Of a stretch of DNA of 64,000 bases, positions 30,850 to 41,091 are shown piece after piece; the stretch's first letter is position 1; each line of letters starts with the position of its first letter. The translations under genes were made by a program, and so were the position numbers. The stretch comes from Bicyclus anynana. Taxonomy: Eukaryota; Arthropoda; Insecta; Lepidoptera; Nymphalidae. The DNA lies in contig NC_069095.1 in the NCBI RefSeq assembly GCF_947172395.1, positions 9,734,001 through 9,798,000 on the forward strand, in the 5' to 3' direction. The notes under the pieces were generated by a model. It was given only the letters and a program-made list of their open reading frames with translations. It was not told where the DNA came from and searched no databases.

Positions 30850-32568
30850 GCGCCGGTCAACTCGCCTTGCCGGCCCTCGAGTCCGCGGCACGAGGTCTCG
30901 CGGCAGGTCATCAAACCCCCAGCCCTGGTGCCACTCGGGGCAATCCTCAGGGACTAGGCGATCGCCCTGCCTTCCAGTGGCAGGCGCTCGGTATCCCCGC
31001 CAACGCACTTGGGGAGCCCTACGCTCTAAGCGCGGCCACTCAGCCAAGGGTGGGGAAAACCGCGGGGGCTCTTGGCCCTGCGCCACAAGCTCCTGCTGAG
31101 GGGGTGCGGTACCCTCTTCAAGATTTCTAGGGGGGGAACCAAGTCCCCCTGTCAATGGGGAGCGCGCCCCCGCCCGTCGGGGCATCGCGCCCCTGCTCTC
31201 TTCAAAATAACGGGGGGGGGAGCTAAGCCCCCCGGTCAAATGAGAGCGCCCCCCCGCCCGTCGGGGGGGTGATTCTTCCTCGCGTCGAGCTGTCGGCAGC
31301 TCGCGCTCGCGCTCTGGCGCCTCTCCGTTGCGGTTGGCGCACAGAAGCCCCAAATGGTTCCCCTGGCAGTGGGGACAAGGGCGCCTACTCGCGCAATCCC
31401 GCTGCCAGTGTGGTTCCAGGCACGAATAGCACCATTTCCGCGCATTGGCGATGGAGCGTCGTGCCCGGACCGAGAGAGCCGCAAAATCCGGACAAGCCCC
31501 GACCCGGTGGCCGGGACCTTTACAAAAAGTGCAGCGAGCCGCGCTCGCTGTCGCCACGCGAAAGCGGGGAGAAGGCGGCGAACCCCTGGGTGCAACTCGT
31601 CCCTCCTTGGAGGGGCCTCCCTGGGGCGCCCCACCCCGACGCCCTTCTTGGGCTGAACGGCCTGAAGGAGAAACCGGAGCGGGCACTCCGGCGTTCTCCG
31701 CCAAGCGGCACTCCTGCTCCAGGAACGAGATCAGTTCCTGGAAGCCAGGCAAATAGGATGCCCCGTCCCCTCCGTGCCTCTGCTCAAAACGGAGCTTGAG
31801 GTCGGAGGGCAGGCGGGACAACACAATATGGAGCAACAAAAAGCTCCACTCCTCGACTGGTAAATCCAGTTTTCGGAGGCCATTAGTGGCCACCACAACT
31901 GGATTCACCAGTCCGAAGCGCAGCTGCTCCACTCCCCTTATCATGGGGAGGCTTAAAATTTGGCCCACATACCCGTCGGCCAGACGGCGCACGTTCGCAT
32001 ATCTCCTCTGAAGGAGGAGACGTGCGGTGGTGTAGTTCGTGGGCGCCAAGTCCAAATGTGCCACGACCTGCAATGCTTCCCCATCCAGAGCCGATAGCAA
32101 ATAGGCCATCTTCTGGGTGGGGGCTAGGTCCTGGCGGGAGTCCACGAGGCCATTAAACATGGCCTCGAAGCCCAACCACGAGCTCAAGCACCCGCTAAAC
32201 CGGGGCAGCTCGATGGTGGGGAGACGCCCCAACAATTCGGGCTGGGTCGCACGGCGCAAGGGCGATGAGTCCAAGGCGTTGAGCTTGGCCTCACGCGCCA
32301 GCCTGCGATCTGCCTCAAGTAGCCCATCGCAGAGCTCTTCCAGCTGCTCCAGATCTTTGCGGCTGGACTCCAAAATCCCTGCATCAACGCCATCCATGCC
32401 GAGTAGCGCTCGGTACGCTTCCTCGGCAGCGCACAGCCTCGACGACAGCTGCGAACACCTCTGCCTTAGGCTCTCCACGCGGTCGTCACGGCCTATCAAT
32501 GTGTGGGCTGCTGCAGCCCACCTTAGCTCCGCCGTGATCCTGATTGAGAATTCGCGCTGAGTCGGCAT
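30847..32568 (-). CDS. gag: BEL2 Gag (capsid/nucleocapsid)
   Basis: The frame is open up to 32676, but the ATG at 32566-32568 (MPTQREFS) is the better start: the residues ahead of it are a hydrophobic, low-complexity translation of the leader. From that ATG it is 573 residues. Residues about 15-90 are Glu/Leu/Arg-rich and may form a coiled coil; a DUF1759-like region starts near 116 (LPTIELPRFSG, AYLLSALDGEALQVV); three zinc knuckles follow: CTFC...H...C (346-359), CYSC...H...C (380-392) and CPHC...H...C (398-410). The C-terminus is Pro/Arg-rich with a two-unit tandem repeat (about 435-462 and 463-486, each with PRRAG and LTGGL and SPPR). Ends RRVDRR then TAG. Packages element RNA into particles. 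Confidence 0.9.
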   Translation of the reverse strand: MPTQREFSIRITAELRWAAAAHTLIGRDDRVESLRQRCSQLSSRLCAAEEAYRALLGMDGVDAGILESSRKDLEQLEELCDGLLEADRRLAREAKLNALDSSPLRRATQPELLGRLPTIELPRFSGCLSSWLGFEAMFNGLVDSRQDLAPTQKMAYLLSALDGEALQVVAHLDLAPTNYTTARLLLQRRYANVRRLADGYVGQILSLPMIRGVEQLRFGLVNPVVVATNGLRKLDLPVEEWSFLLLHIVLSRLPSDLKLRFEQRHGGDGASYLPGFQELISFLEQECRLAENAGVPAPVSPSGRSAQEGRRGGAPQGGPSKEGRVAPRGSPPSPRFRVATASAARCTFCKGPGHRVGACPDFAALSVRARRSIANARKWCYSCLEPHWQRDCASRRPCPHCQGNHLGLLCANRNGEAPERERELPTARREEESPPRRAGGRSHLTGGLSSPPRYFEESRGAMPRRAGARSPLTGGLGSPPRNLEEGTAPPQQELVAQGQEPPRFSPPLAEWPRLERRAPQVRWRGYRAPATGRQGDRLVPEDCPEWHQGWGFDDLPRDLVPRTRGPARRVDRR

Positions 32569-33010
32569 CTCACGAAGCTGTCGAATCCGAAAAACAACAA
32601 AAAAAAACCTATCGGTGCGGTTGCCAACAACAAAAAAAATTAATGTTAACCAACAAAATATTATTAAAACAAACAAAACACTATCAATTAATCAATAAAA
32701 TAAAAGAAAACCTATCAGTTCGGTTGGCAACAACAAAAACAATTAATACGGTTAACCAACACAGTTAACCAACAAAGACAATAAAAATATTATTAATACA
32801 ACAAAAAAAAACTATTAATTAATCAATTAAATACTAATCCAACCCATGAGTATCAAAACGCAAACAAAATGAAAATAAAAAAAAAAAAAATATTAAACAA
32901 AAGACAACAGAATATTTCAAGTATCATGGGTTGGTTAGGTCGCGCTATAGTACCCTACAACAACAATTAATTTACAATCTACGTGGTCAGCTAGACCAAC
33001 CGATCGCGAA
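32569..33010 (-). other. BEL2 untranslated leader, low complexity
   Basis: A-rich on the plus strand, so U-rich in the RNA. Holds a diverged direct repeat (32608-32655 and 32711-32760, with CCTATC, CGGTT, CAACAACAAA and GTTAACCAAC) and an inverted pair CCAACCCATGA (32839-32849) / TCATGGGTTGG (32924-32934), a possible packaging hairpin. Confidence 0.7.
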
Positions 33011-33026
33011 CCACGCTCTGCTGCCA
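33011..33026 (-). other. BEL2 tRNA primer-binding site
   Basis: Element strand reads TGGCAGCAGAGCGTGG, starting TGG as expected for complement to a tRNA CCA end, six bases downstream of the 5' LTR. The tRNA species is not identified. Confidence 0.75.
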
Positions 33027-33032
33027 AAACTA

Positions 33033-33647
33033 TGTAGTGGCCGAAACGGCGCCCCTCAAACGCAGGCGGGGCCCATGAGCGCCCACGATGAGCGTCCGTT
33101 TCCACTAGGAGATCGGCGTTACACCGCGTCCTAGTTCGCCGTCAACTAATAATAGTGCGATCGGTTAATCTAGACTGACCTTGACAATCGGCGTAGCCCT
33201 CTTGGGCACAAACGCCGCTGGGAGCCGCTATGCCACGCCGGGTGATCCACGTAGTTCAGGTTATGTGTATTGTGTTGGTCGTTGGTGTGAGTATCAGTGT
33301 ATGTGGATCGCTCACCCTTCAGCAAAAACCCCAAGCACATGCACCAAACACGCCACAAAATCACTGCGTTCTGTGCCGATCACAAAGGGTCAATACCTCG
33401 GACACAAATTATAGTCCAATCACTCGATAAATGCTCAACCAAGATCGAGTCAAGCTACCATGCGCTCAAAAAACTCCGGAACAAGAAACACGGGTTCCCG
33501 GTCAAAGCGTCGGACCAAGACTGGCGGTCAACGAGGTCGCGCGCGACGCCGCGAAAACCGGTCGCAGGCGCCGGTACGCCCCCCGCGCGGGCGGGGAATC
33601 GTACTACAATCGAGCGCCCAGTCGCGCCGCGCCATCTAGCGCGAACA
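33033..33647 (-). repeat. BEL2 5' LTR
   Basis: Same 615-bp sequence as 26282-26896. Provides promoter and transcription start of the element; a CTATAATTTG word lies near the middle on the element strand. Confidence 0.92.
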
Positions 33648-33652
33648 ACAAG
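33648..33652. repeat. Target-site duplication ACAAG, right of BEL2
   Basis: Matches 26277-26281. Confidence 0.85.
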
Positions 33653-33805
33653 TATAAAATTAATTATGAGTAGCAATAAAATACAACCGTAGGAATAGGA
33701 ATAACATATAGAAAAACATTAAAAAGCATTTTAAGAGATATGAATAAAATCAAGCACAAGTTTTATATCTCACATTATCAAAAATACGTTTCACAGAATT
33801 TGTAA

Positions 33806-34003
33806 CGATTGGCAGACTTCACACACGTAGAGAATTACGATAATTCTCAGGTATGCAGGTTTCCGCACGATGTTTTTCCTCACAGTTTAAGATACGTGAT
33901 ATTTATTTTTTCTAAATAACTGTTAAGTTGTAAGTCCCGAACCAGATTCAATCCTACGTCATTCGAATCCAAGGAAGAGAGCATATCCCTTGAGCTATCA
34001 CGG
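33806..34003 (-). mobile_element. SINE B, diverged
   Basis: Antisense ATTGGCAGACTTCACACACG through ATACGTGATATTTATTTTTT to CCTTGAGCTATCACGG. Its 3' end is missing. Confidence 0.8.
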
Positions 34004-34387
34004 TATAACCCAGCGCTGTTAACTAAACAATATTTTTATACTTTCAAGTTGGCTAATATTAAGGTTTGTGTCTAATGTAACCAAATGGAAACCAGATTGT
34101 TTGTGCTACCACAAAACTGTCGTAACTTGGAAGTGAAAGAATTCGCGAAGTTTCACCTTTAGTGAAATATCTGAAACTATTATCAACATTGGAAAACTTC
34201 TATGCCTTTAGTACCCAAGTTGTGAAATTCAATAAACGCGTCGCTTTGCCTTTAACATTTCAGCCATTTCTAGCACGCATGTTTGTTATTGAGAAACATT
34301 TATAAAATTCTATTTCCAAACAAATAAAATACAAACAACATCCCTCTGTTCTGTGTTACTTGTATTATCTGTGCCAGGTTTTTTGAC

Positions 34388-34698
34388 GACCTCCGTGGCG
34401 CAGTGGTATGCGCGATGGATTTACATGACGGAAGTCCTGGGTTTCCCCGGCTGGGCCGATTGAGGTTTTCTAAATTGGTCCAGGTCTGGCTGGTGGCTTC
34501 GGCCGTGGCTAGTTACCACCCTACCGACAAAGGCGTACCGCCAAGTGATTTAGAGTTCCGGTACGATGTCGTAGAAACAGTAGGTGTGAATTTTCATCCT
34601 CCTAACAAGTTAGCCCGCTTCCATCTTAGATTACATCATCACATACCATCAGGTGAGATTTTAGTCAAGGGCTAACTTGTAAAGAATAAAAAAAAAAG
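34388..34698 (+). mobile_element. SINE A, full length
   Basis: Head GACCTCCGTGGCGCAGTGGT, A box TGGCGCAGTGGT at 34396-34407; B box damaged (GGGTTTCCCCGG); body GGTGGCTTCGGCCGTGGCTA; tail ACCATCAGGTGAGATTTTAG and a poly-A-rich end. A 90-codon frame over it is not a gene. Confidence 0.88.
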
Positions 34699-34762
34699 AT
34701 TTTGTAATTGAGTAAAATAAATCTTGGCAACGTTACTCTCTTTACTGTTATCAAATCAAAAA

Positions 34763-34907
34763 GTCATCATCATTATCAGCCGCATTATCCACTGCTGGAA
34801 AAAGGCCTGTTGCATGTACAGAGGAATTTCGGACGAATAGTCGCAGAGTTTCTCTAACGCTGCTCAGCCGAGCTGGATTCGGCGATTCACCTCTTTCTCG
34901 GAATTGG
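34763..34907 (-). repeat. RTE-like LINE 3' end, variant
   Basis: CATCATCATTATCAGCCGCA, TCCACTGCTGGAAAAAGGCC, then GAATTTCGGACGAATAGTCG. Related to but different from the main RTE family. Confidence 0.5.
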
Positions 34908-35600
34908 ACCTACCTAACTGGACTGTGTGTCCTAGGTATATATATTCTTCTACGATTTTTCAATCAAAAAGTACCAAAACAATAATTGCTACTTAAGTTA
35001 GGTTATAACTTAAACGTTAGCTAATTGGAGTTTGAACCGTATTTGCTTTAAAAGGTAACCAGTTTTATGGTGCTGATAGACTTGAGCATTCACTTGTAAT
35101 GAGCATTCGTGCGAATATTACGTCATAAAAAAATACGAAAACATTAGCGAGCATTATATCGAGCGATCTGGCTAACATTCGAGCGAGCAGATTTGCTTGG
35201 AGCTTTTTGAGAAGAATATCTATGACGAGCATCGAATAGGGTGTTCGGTAGAATTTTTAAGATGTTCGTAGCTTCGGCTCTATGCTTAGCTCGGTTCGTT
35301 GTGTAGTTCGACAAATATAAAAACGGCACCATTAGAGGTGAATGAAGCATATGTTTTATTATTTTCCTTTGTATAAAATGACTATAAAGGTTATTTAGAG
35401 AACTGTCGTGTGAACATATATACTTGGTCTTGAGGAGGTACAGATGAAATATAGTTCTAAATATTATTTCATTATTTTCATATTTTAATTCACTTCAATC
35501 TAATTACAGTAAACCAAATTACTTCATCAACCACGTCACCGCTTTTTATTTTAATGACAGTTTAGAAGATTTATAAGAGAGGACCTTCTGTGCGAGACGT
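34908..35600. other. Anonymous AT-rich stretch
   Basis: No gene or repeat family recognised. Confidence 0.4.
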
Positions 35601-36240
35601 GACGCCCATTCAAATGGCACTTTGATTGATCAGCGAGCAGTCTCGTTTTGATGCCCGGACAAATGATATTTGCGTTGATGTAGATAATTATATTAAAGTA
35701 TAAAGAGCACTCATTTCATCGTCTCAATTAGTCTTTTTTAGAGATTTTTTGGTTGATTATTATCGAAATACTTACCTGCCCTTTAATAAGCCAAAAATGG
35801 CCTCTTATTAAACGGAAATTTTGCGCTTTAAGTAGGCCAAAAATGGGCTCTTACTAAAAGGAAAATTTGCGCTTAAAGCTTAGATCGATACTAATTAAAT
35901 GTAGGTAGGTGTTGAAATTGTTGGTCAAGTGATATTTGCATTGATGTAGATAATTATATTAAAGTACGGGGAAGGAAAACATCGTGAGGAAACCTGCGTA
36001 CCAGAGAATTTTCTCAATTCTCTGCATGTGTGAAGTCTGCCAATCCGCATTGGACCAGCATGGTGGACTAACCCCTCTCTCATTCTGAGAAGAGACTCAA
36101 GTCATCTCAATTAAACTCTTTTAAAGATTTCCTGGTAAATAACCTGCCTGTCAGGCCTTTAGTGGTCAAAAATGGCCTCTCATTAAAGGGAGATTTGAGC
36201 TTAAGAGTCCAACGTTGCTACTTAAATGCACAGAAAATCT
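35601..36240 (+). repeat. Locally duplicated region
   Basis: A 36-bp block (35665-35700) recurs at 35931-35966 with one difference (core GATGTAGATAATTATATTAA). A block GCCAAAAATGGCCTCTTATT (about 35791) recurs adjacently (about 35837) and again at about 36166. A SINE B fragment starts right after the second 36-bp block. Family unknown. Confidence 0.6.
35967..36102 (+). mobile_element. SINE B, 5'-truncated
   Basis: GAAGGAAAACATCGTGAGGA, AATTCTCTGCATGTGTGAAG, TTGGACCAGCATGGTGGACT, TTCTGAGAAGAGACTC. Confidence 0.82.
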
Positions 36241-36489
36241 GGCCCTGTAGTGGGCTATTAAAAATAATAAAAACATCAGGTATCAGCAACCTTTATAGGG
36301 AAATAGCGTACGACGTAAAAATACAAAATAATGAGTATTCTTTTATTGAACTCGGTTGCTTTGATAGCCGTACTTAATCAATATGAGCCTTAATTGTAAT
36401 ATAATATAATTATTATATTACATTAACTTGTACATTACAACAAAAAGGTAATAATTATAAGCGACCTTAGCAAGGAAATAACGTAAGAC

Positions 36490-36825
36490 GTAAAACAGAC
36501 AGCGTCTATACGTAGAACTAGGTTGCGTTCGTCTAGGGCGGCGGCCAATCCACAGGGGGTGGAAATCGGGTGCCGTATCGTAGCAACCAGCAGCATCCCT
36601 GCCAGTGTGGTGCCGACACCCGTACCGGACGCACGTGTTCCACAACCACGTGAAACCACCCCGTGGGGACGCACGAACTTCAGTTTAAAAACGTTCAAAA
36701 TGTTCATGTTATTTATATTACTCACTGTGTACTTTGTAATGCTATGCCATAGTTAATTGTGAAAAATGAGTTTGGATGTTTGGTGGTGAACTGCGAGATT
36801 GAATTAAGGCTGCGACGCCGGTGAG
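36490..36825 (+). other. GC-rich island ending in a splice-donor-like GTGAGT
   Basis: 36525-36680 is CG-rich and free of the repeats seen elsewhere. A 77-codon frame (36523-36756) ends in a hydrophobic MFMLFILLTVYFVMLCHS, resembling a signal or membrane segment placed at the C-terminus. GACGCCGGTGAGTCTTCC at about 36815 is a good 5' splice site. It might be a first exon of a host gene or a regulatory element; no protein family recognised. Confidence 0.3.
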
Positions 36826-38003
36826 TCTTCCTATAAGTTATTGGTTGTTTTAGCGCTTGGTAATCCAAATGGATTTATGCATATACCGACTTCTACACTC
36901 TTCGATACGTTTTTAGTAAGAGTAAGTATTTAATCTTATAACATAAAACCACGTTAAACAATCTAAAATGGATTAACCCTAAATACGTTATGCTTTGACG
37001 TATCAATTAGTTTATACTAATAACTCACGGAGATTGTAGTTGGAGCAAAGCCTTGATTGAATCCTTCAAGATTAATCGTTTCATTTGTATACTATTTGAT
37101 AGGCTTTAAAGGATTAGAATATTTGCCAGAATTGTAAAGAACATTTGGTAAGATCGTATATTTCTTCTATTATCTGGCAATATAACCTTTATGCGAAAAA
37201 TTCAATAGTACAAAATCTATTCTAGTGTAATTTAAGTGTATTAATAACATAATAAGCTGTTACGTAATACATAATATACATATATATGCTCATCTGTGAA
37301 ATAACCAATCTCTACAGAGCCTTGCAGGTTTTTTTCCTATTTAAAACATTTTTGGTCCACTTCATTCTTTCAACCTATTTAATATCGCTATCGTTACTTT
37401 GCAATAGCTGTTCTATTTTCTCCCTATTGGTGTCTTTTTCATTATCTAACACAGTACACAAACTGAAGCCGATTGAATATGAAACAAGTATTTTTTCTTA
37501 ATTTTCAATCAAATCAATTATATTATGATTTTGGAGAAAATCATAAAAGATCAAAATCAAAAATCATTTATTTCAGTTTCTAAAATTGTTTTGTGCGTGC
37601 GTGTGTGTGTGTGTGCGTGTGTTACATTAATATTATACATGTCGTTTAAATTTTCTCGTTATTCTCAAGCCTTATTTTAAGGTTTCATAAGTCCTTCATG
37701 TAGAAACAACCAATCAAATCAATGGGGAATTGCGTGTCATATCGTATTTCGATAATGTGATTGGTTTAACTTGGACTCTGAACTGAAGCACTTTAGTAGA
37801 ATTTGTAAATAAGACAAAAATACAATTCAGTGGTTAAATTATTACTTCTTGTTGATGGTACGACTTTGTGTATACATCTGTACCACAATTAGTTATTGAT
37901 ACTAATATTATGAAACACAAGAGTTTGTGCGGTTTTTTCTATTAAATATGTATGTCTGTTTGGAATTTATGGTAGGTAGGTACATATATAATTTTTATTC
38001 TTA
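36826..38003. other. Anonymous AT-rich region with (GT)n
   Basis: No gene recognised. A GTGCGTGC(GT)n microsatellite lies at 37592-37621. Confidence 0.45.
37592..37621 (+). repeat. (GT)n microsatellite with GC interruptions
   Basis: About 15 dinucleotide units. Confidence 0.9.
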
Positions 38004-38136
38004 GTTTCTCCTTAAGGTTGTAAGAGATCGCTCGTTAGCGATAAGGTCGCCTGTTGTGCCTTTTGTAATTTTTTGTGTTTACTGTTTTGTATGTTATTTG
38101 TGGTGTATAATAAAGTGCATTTTATTTCTTTCTTAT
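38004..38136 (+). repeat. LINE-like 3' untranslated end
   Basis: AAGAGATCGCTCGTTAGCGA (small hairpin), AGGTCGCCTGTTGTGCC, TTTTGTGTTTACTGTTTTGT, and a terminal GTGTATAATAAAGTGCATTT polyadenylation-like end. From memory, similar tails end common lepidopteran LINEs; the family is uncertain. Confidence 0.5.
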
Positions 38137-39297
38137 CTTATGCGGGCTCTCTAAAATTGCGAGTTGGATTCTCAAATATATGTTCGTAAATGACAGCTAT
38201 AATAGTGGGGAGTGATAAAGATGGAAGGGGAGGGGATGAATGAAATTTGTACGAAAGGCTATTTATATTCGAAAGGTAAGGTTTTCTAAGCAAAAGGTCT
38301 GCTATAATAGGAGAATAGGTAAATTTAAGTTGTCAGCTTCTATACATTTGCTTACAAATTCGGGTAAGGTATACCTTTGTTTAACGTAGGATTACAATAA
38401 CTAGTATATGTAATAGTATATTAGGCTGACATTGTCCGGAACTATGAATAATTTATACCTACTATGTATTTGTATCCACTTATTATTGATCTCCCAAATG
38501 TTGGCATCCATTTCGGCCGCGAAGAAATGATACTTCCGTCTATAATTACATTATTCCTCCGATGAGGAAAATGATATCCATATTATTGTGGTAGAAAAAT
38601 AATGTAGACATAACCTTCTGTCGGCTTACAAGACGTTTGATGGAGACGTAAAAATAATGATCTTTACCAAAAATATTTATTAGGGTTCTTTATCATTCAA
38701 TTCTTCATCAAGAATACTTTAAAGGCATCGGACACAGAACAATATGCACGTTTATAAACTTATAGAAGCCCACTTATCTTATATGCAATTTATAAATCGG
38801 TTTGAAAAAATATTTTTTTTTTTGCTAAAATGTATGTATTATTTAACTTGTATTTTAATTAATGTATAACCTTTAAATAAACCTTTAGGGGCTAAATTTT
38901 CTTTTGGAGGTTGTCTAGTTTTATCAATATTTCCTTTTTGTACTATCTGAAGTTTTAGATTTATTAACCTTGTTTGTTTGTGTACAAAAGACTTTATTTG
39001 CGGCTGATTACCGAAACTTTTGACCTTACAAATGTGAATCGGGCCCTTAACTATGCAACCATCGAGGATTCATTAACTCTATCAACATAGATTAATGATA
39101 ATAATGATTTTGGCACAAAAAGGAGAATTGTTACAGTAAAAAGTAAAGAAAAAAAAATATAGATAATAATGTATGTAAGCAACGTGTAAACGTGGTTTGA
39201 TTGCTAAAACCATCTGTGCAAGTAAGGTTTTAATATCACTTAATTAAATAATAGATATATCGTACCATTCCCGATAGATTGACCTGGGGTAAGCCTC
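38137..39297. other. Anonymous AT-rich region
   Basis: No gene, RNA or repeat recognised. Confidence 0.4.
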
Positions 39298-39503
39298 TCA
39301 TCATCATCATCATATCAGCCGATGGACCTCCACTGCAGGACATAGGCCTTTTGTAGGAACTTCCAAACATCGCGATACTGAGCCGTCTGCATCCAGCGAA
39401 TACCGGCGACTCGCTTGATGTCGTCAGTCCACCTGGTGGGGGGTCGACCAAAACTGCGCTTTCTAGTGCGGGGTCGCCATTCCAAGCCCCTCAAGTCCCA
39501 CTC
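39298..39503 (-). mobile_element. RTE-type LINE 3' end with ATGATG tail
   Basis: CATCATCATCATATCAGCCG tail complement; antisense coding end gives RWTDDIKRVAGIRWMQTAQY, the peptide shared with the other RTE fragments. Confidence 0.82.
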
Positions 39504-40164
39504 AATTCCACTAAAACAACTCCAGCATGAATATTACCAATATGTTCTGTTAATCGACTCTCTGACCTTGTGCCTCAATGTAACGTCCAAGTTATTGGTA
39601 CGCCAGAGGGACGCAATTTCCTTATAACTGGAATAGTGACCTCTGATCTTTTTCCCTTTTCTCCAGTATTTTATATTTAAGATCTGTAATCAGATAGTGC
39701 ATTGAAAGGTATTAGTGTTTTTGCTTTTTCTACAGACGAGCTTTTCTTGTTTAGTTTTTATCCGGTAACAGAAAAAAATATTTATTACATGATGTAATTA
39801 ATATTATGGATGGACAGATTCCTGTAAATTAGTACTTCCGTTGAGTAAAGCTCGAGGTTGCGTTGCGAAGCTCCGTTTAGTTAAAAAAACGAGGTGATCC
39901 AGATGAAGGGTGTACCTTGCACGTTGTTCAGTACCTCCACCAAGTATGAGCCTTTAATATTGGTGGCAACCAAATAAAAACTAACTTCAGAAATACTCAA
40001 CCAGCATATCAGATTAAGGTTATGGTAGATGAGTAGGTAGATAGTAAAAATGTGCATTTCGAAAATCTAACGATTTGAATGGGAGGGTTCCAAAGTTACA
40101 AAATAAAACCCTTATTTCTGTTATCGAGCTACGAACGCGGCAAATTTTTTACTTATTTTGAGTG

Positions 40165-40380
40165 AAATAATCTCATAAATAATCGCTCATAATTTCTGAT
40201 GATTTCATTAAGCCAAAGTAATAAAAATTGTCTTTAAAGTCTGTAGTTTTTTCCCCACCACTGAAAGCGAAAAAAGTATATAGCTATTTCTTTTTCCTGT
40301 CATCTAATCTACCAAATCTAATCGTTTCCAATGATGAAGTAACTACAAACTTAGCATCCCAGGCTCCTCTACTATTATAA
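40165..40380 (+). repeat. Repeat R copy 2
   Basis: Matches 8130-8460 and lacks the 93-bp insert, so it shows the empty-site structure. Confidence 0.7.
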
Positions 40381-41091
40381 ATCCAGATAGTACCTAAATA
40401 AATAAAAAAAGGCAAATCATTCTAAACAACAACAAAAATTCGGGAAATCAATTTATCCTCCATACGATAGAATTGATACTTAAAACGGTACTCCTTGTTT
40501 AAATCTGTGCTCATTTGGCTGTGACTCGGAGAACTTGAAATAAATTGGAATCGGAAAAGGCTCAAGACAACATATAACTGTGTTATACGTATGTGTTAGA
40601 TAAGCTCTTGTTTCTTTTATTGATTTAAGAAGGCAACATCAAGTTAAAGACCTCTGCTGACGCAGTTGAGAACGCCTTTAGCCCTCGTTCGGACAAGAAT
40701 TATTTTTACGGATGTTAAAAAAGCGTTTAAATATTTGATTGATTTTTAAATGTCTTTATTATATAATATATTGTAACAGTGTTGTTAGAACAATAGACTT
40801 CTAAATATTTCTTATTGCTAACATGCTATGGTCATTTGTTTGTACAGGCTTACACACCTTTATAAACATTTAGAATAATGGCAGGAAAAACAATTAGGAC
40901 ATAATTTACAAAGTAATAAACTATTATTAACTTAAGACATGTAGGTACCAACCTACCACTGCTAAGCGCCCGTTTGTTGCAAGCACATAAGATAATACAT
41001 TACTATTAATTATATTATTACACAGAAGTAATTTTACAGATGGTAACTTATTCTACTATGGTATTTATTGTATATTATTGAAATGAACTTG
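40381..41091. other. Anonymous AT-rich stretch
   Basis: No recognised feature. Confidence 0.4.

Larger units (their letters stand above)
26282..33647 (-). mobile_element. BEL2: complete, apparently young BEL/Pao LTR retrotransposon
   Basis: 7,366 bp between 5-bp ACAAG duplications. Two 615-bp LTRs appear identical on reading. Transcription runs right to left: 5' LTR 33033-33647, primer-binding site, A-rich (plus strand) leader, gag, pol, 3' LTR 26282-26896. Protease, RT, RNase H and integrase all keep their catalytic motifs; the only break is a TAG between gag and pol in the same frame. LTRs and genes are clearly more GC-rich than the flanks. It represents a different lineage from BEL1, with unrelated LTR sequence and diverged proteins. 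Confidence 0.93.
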
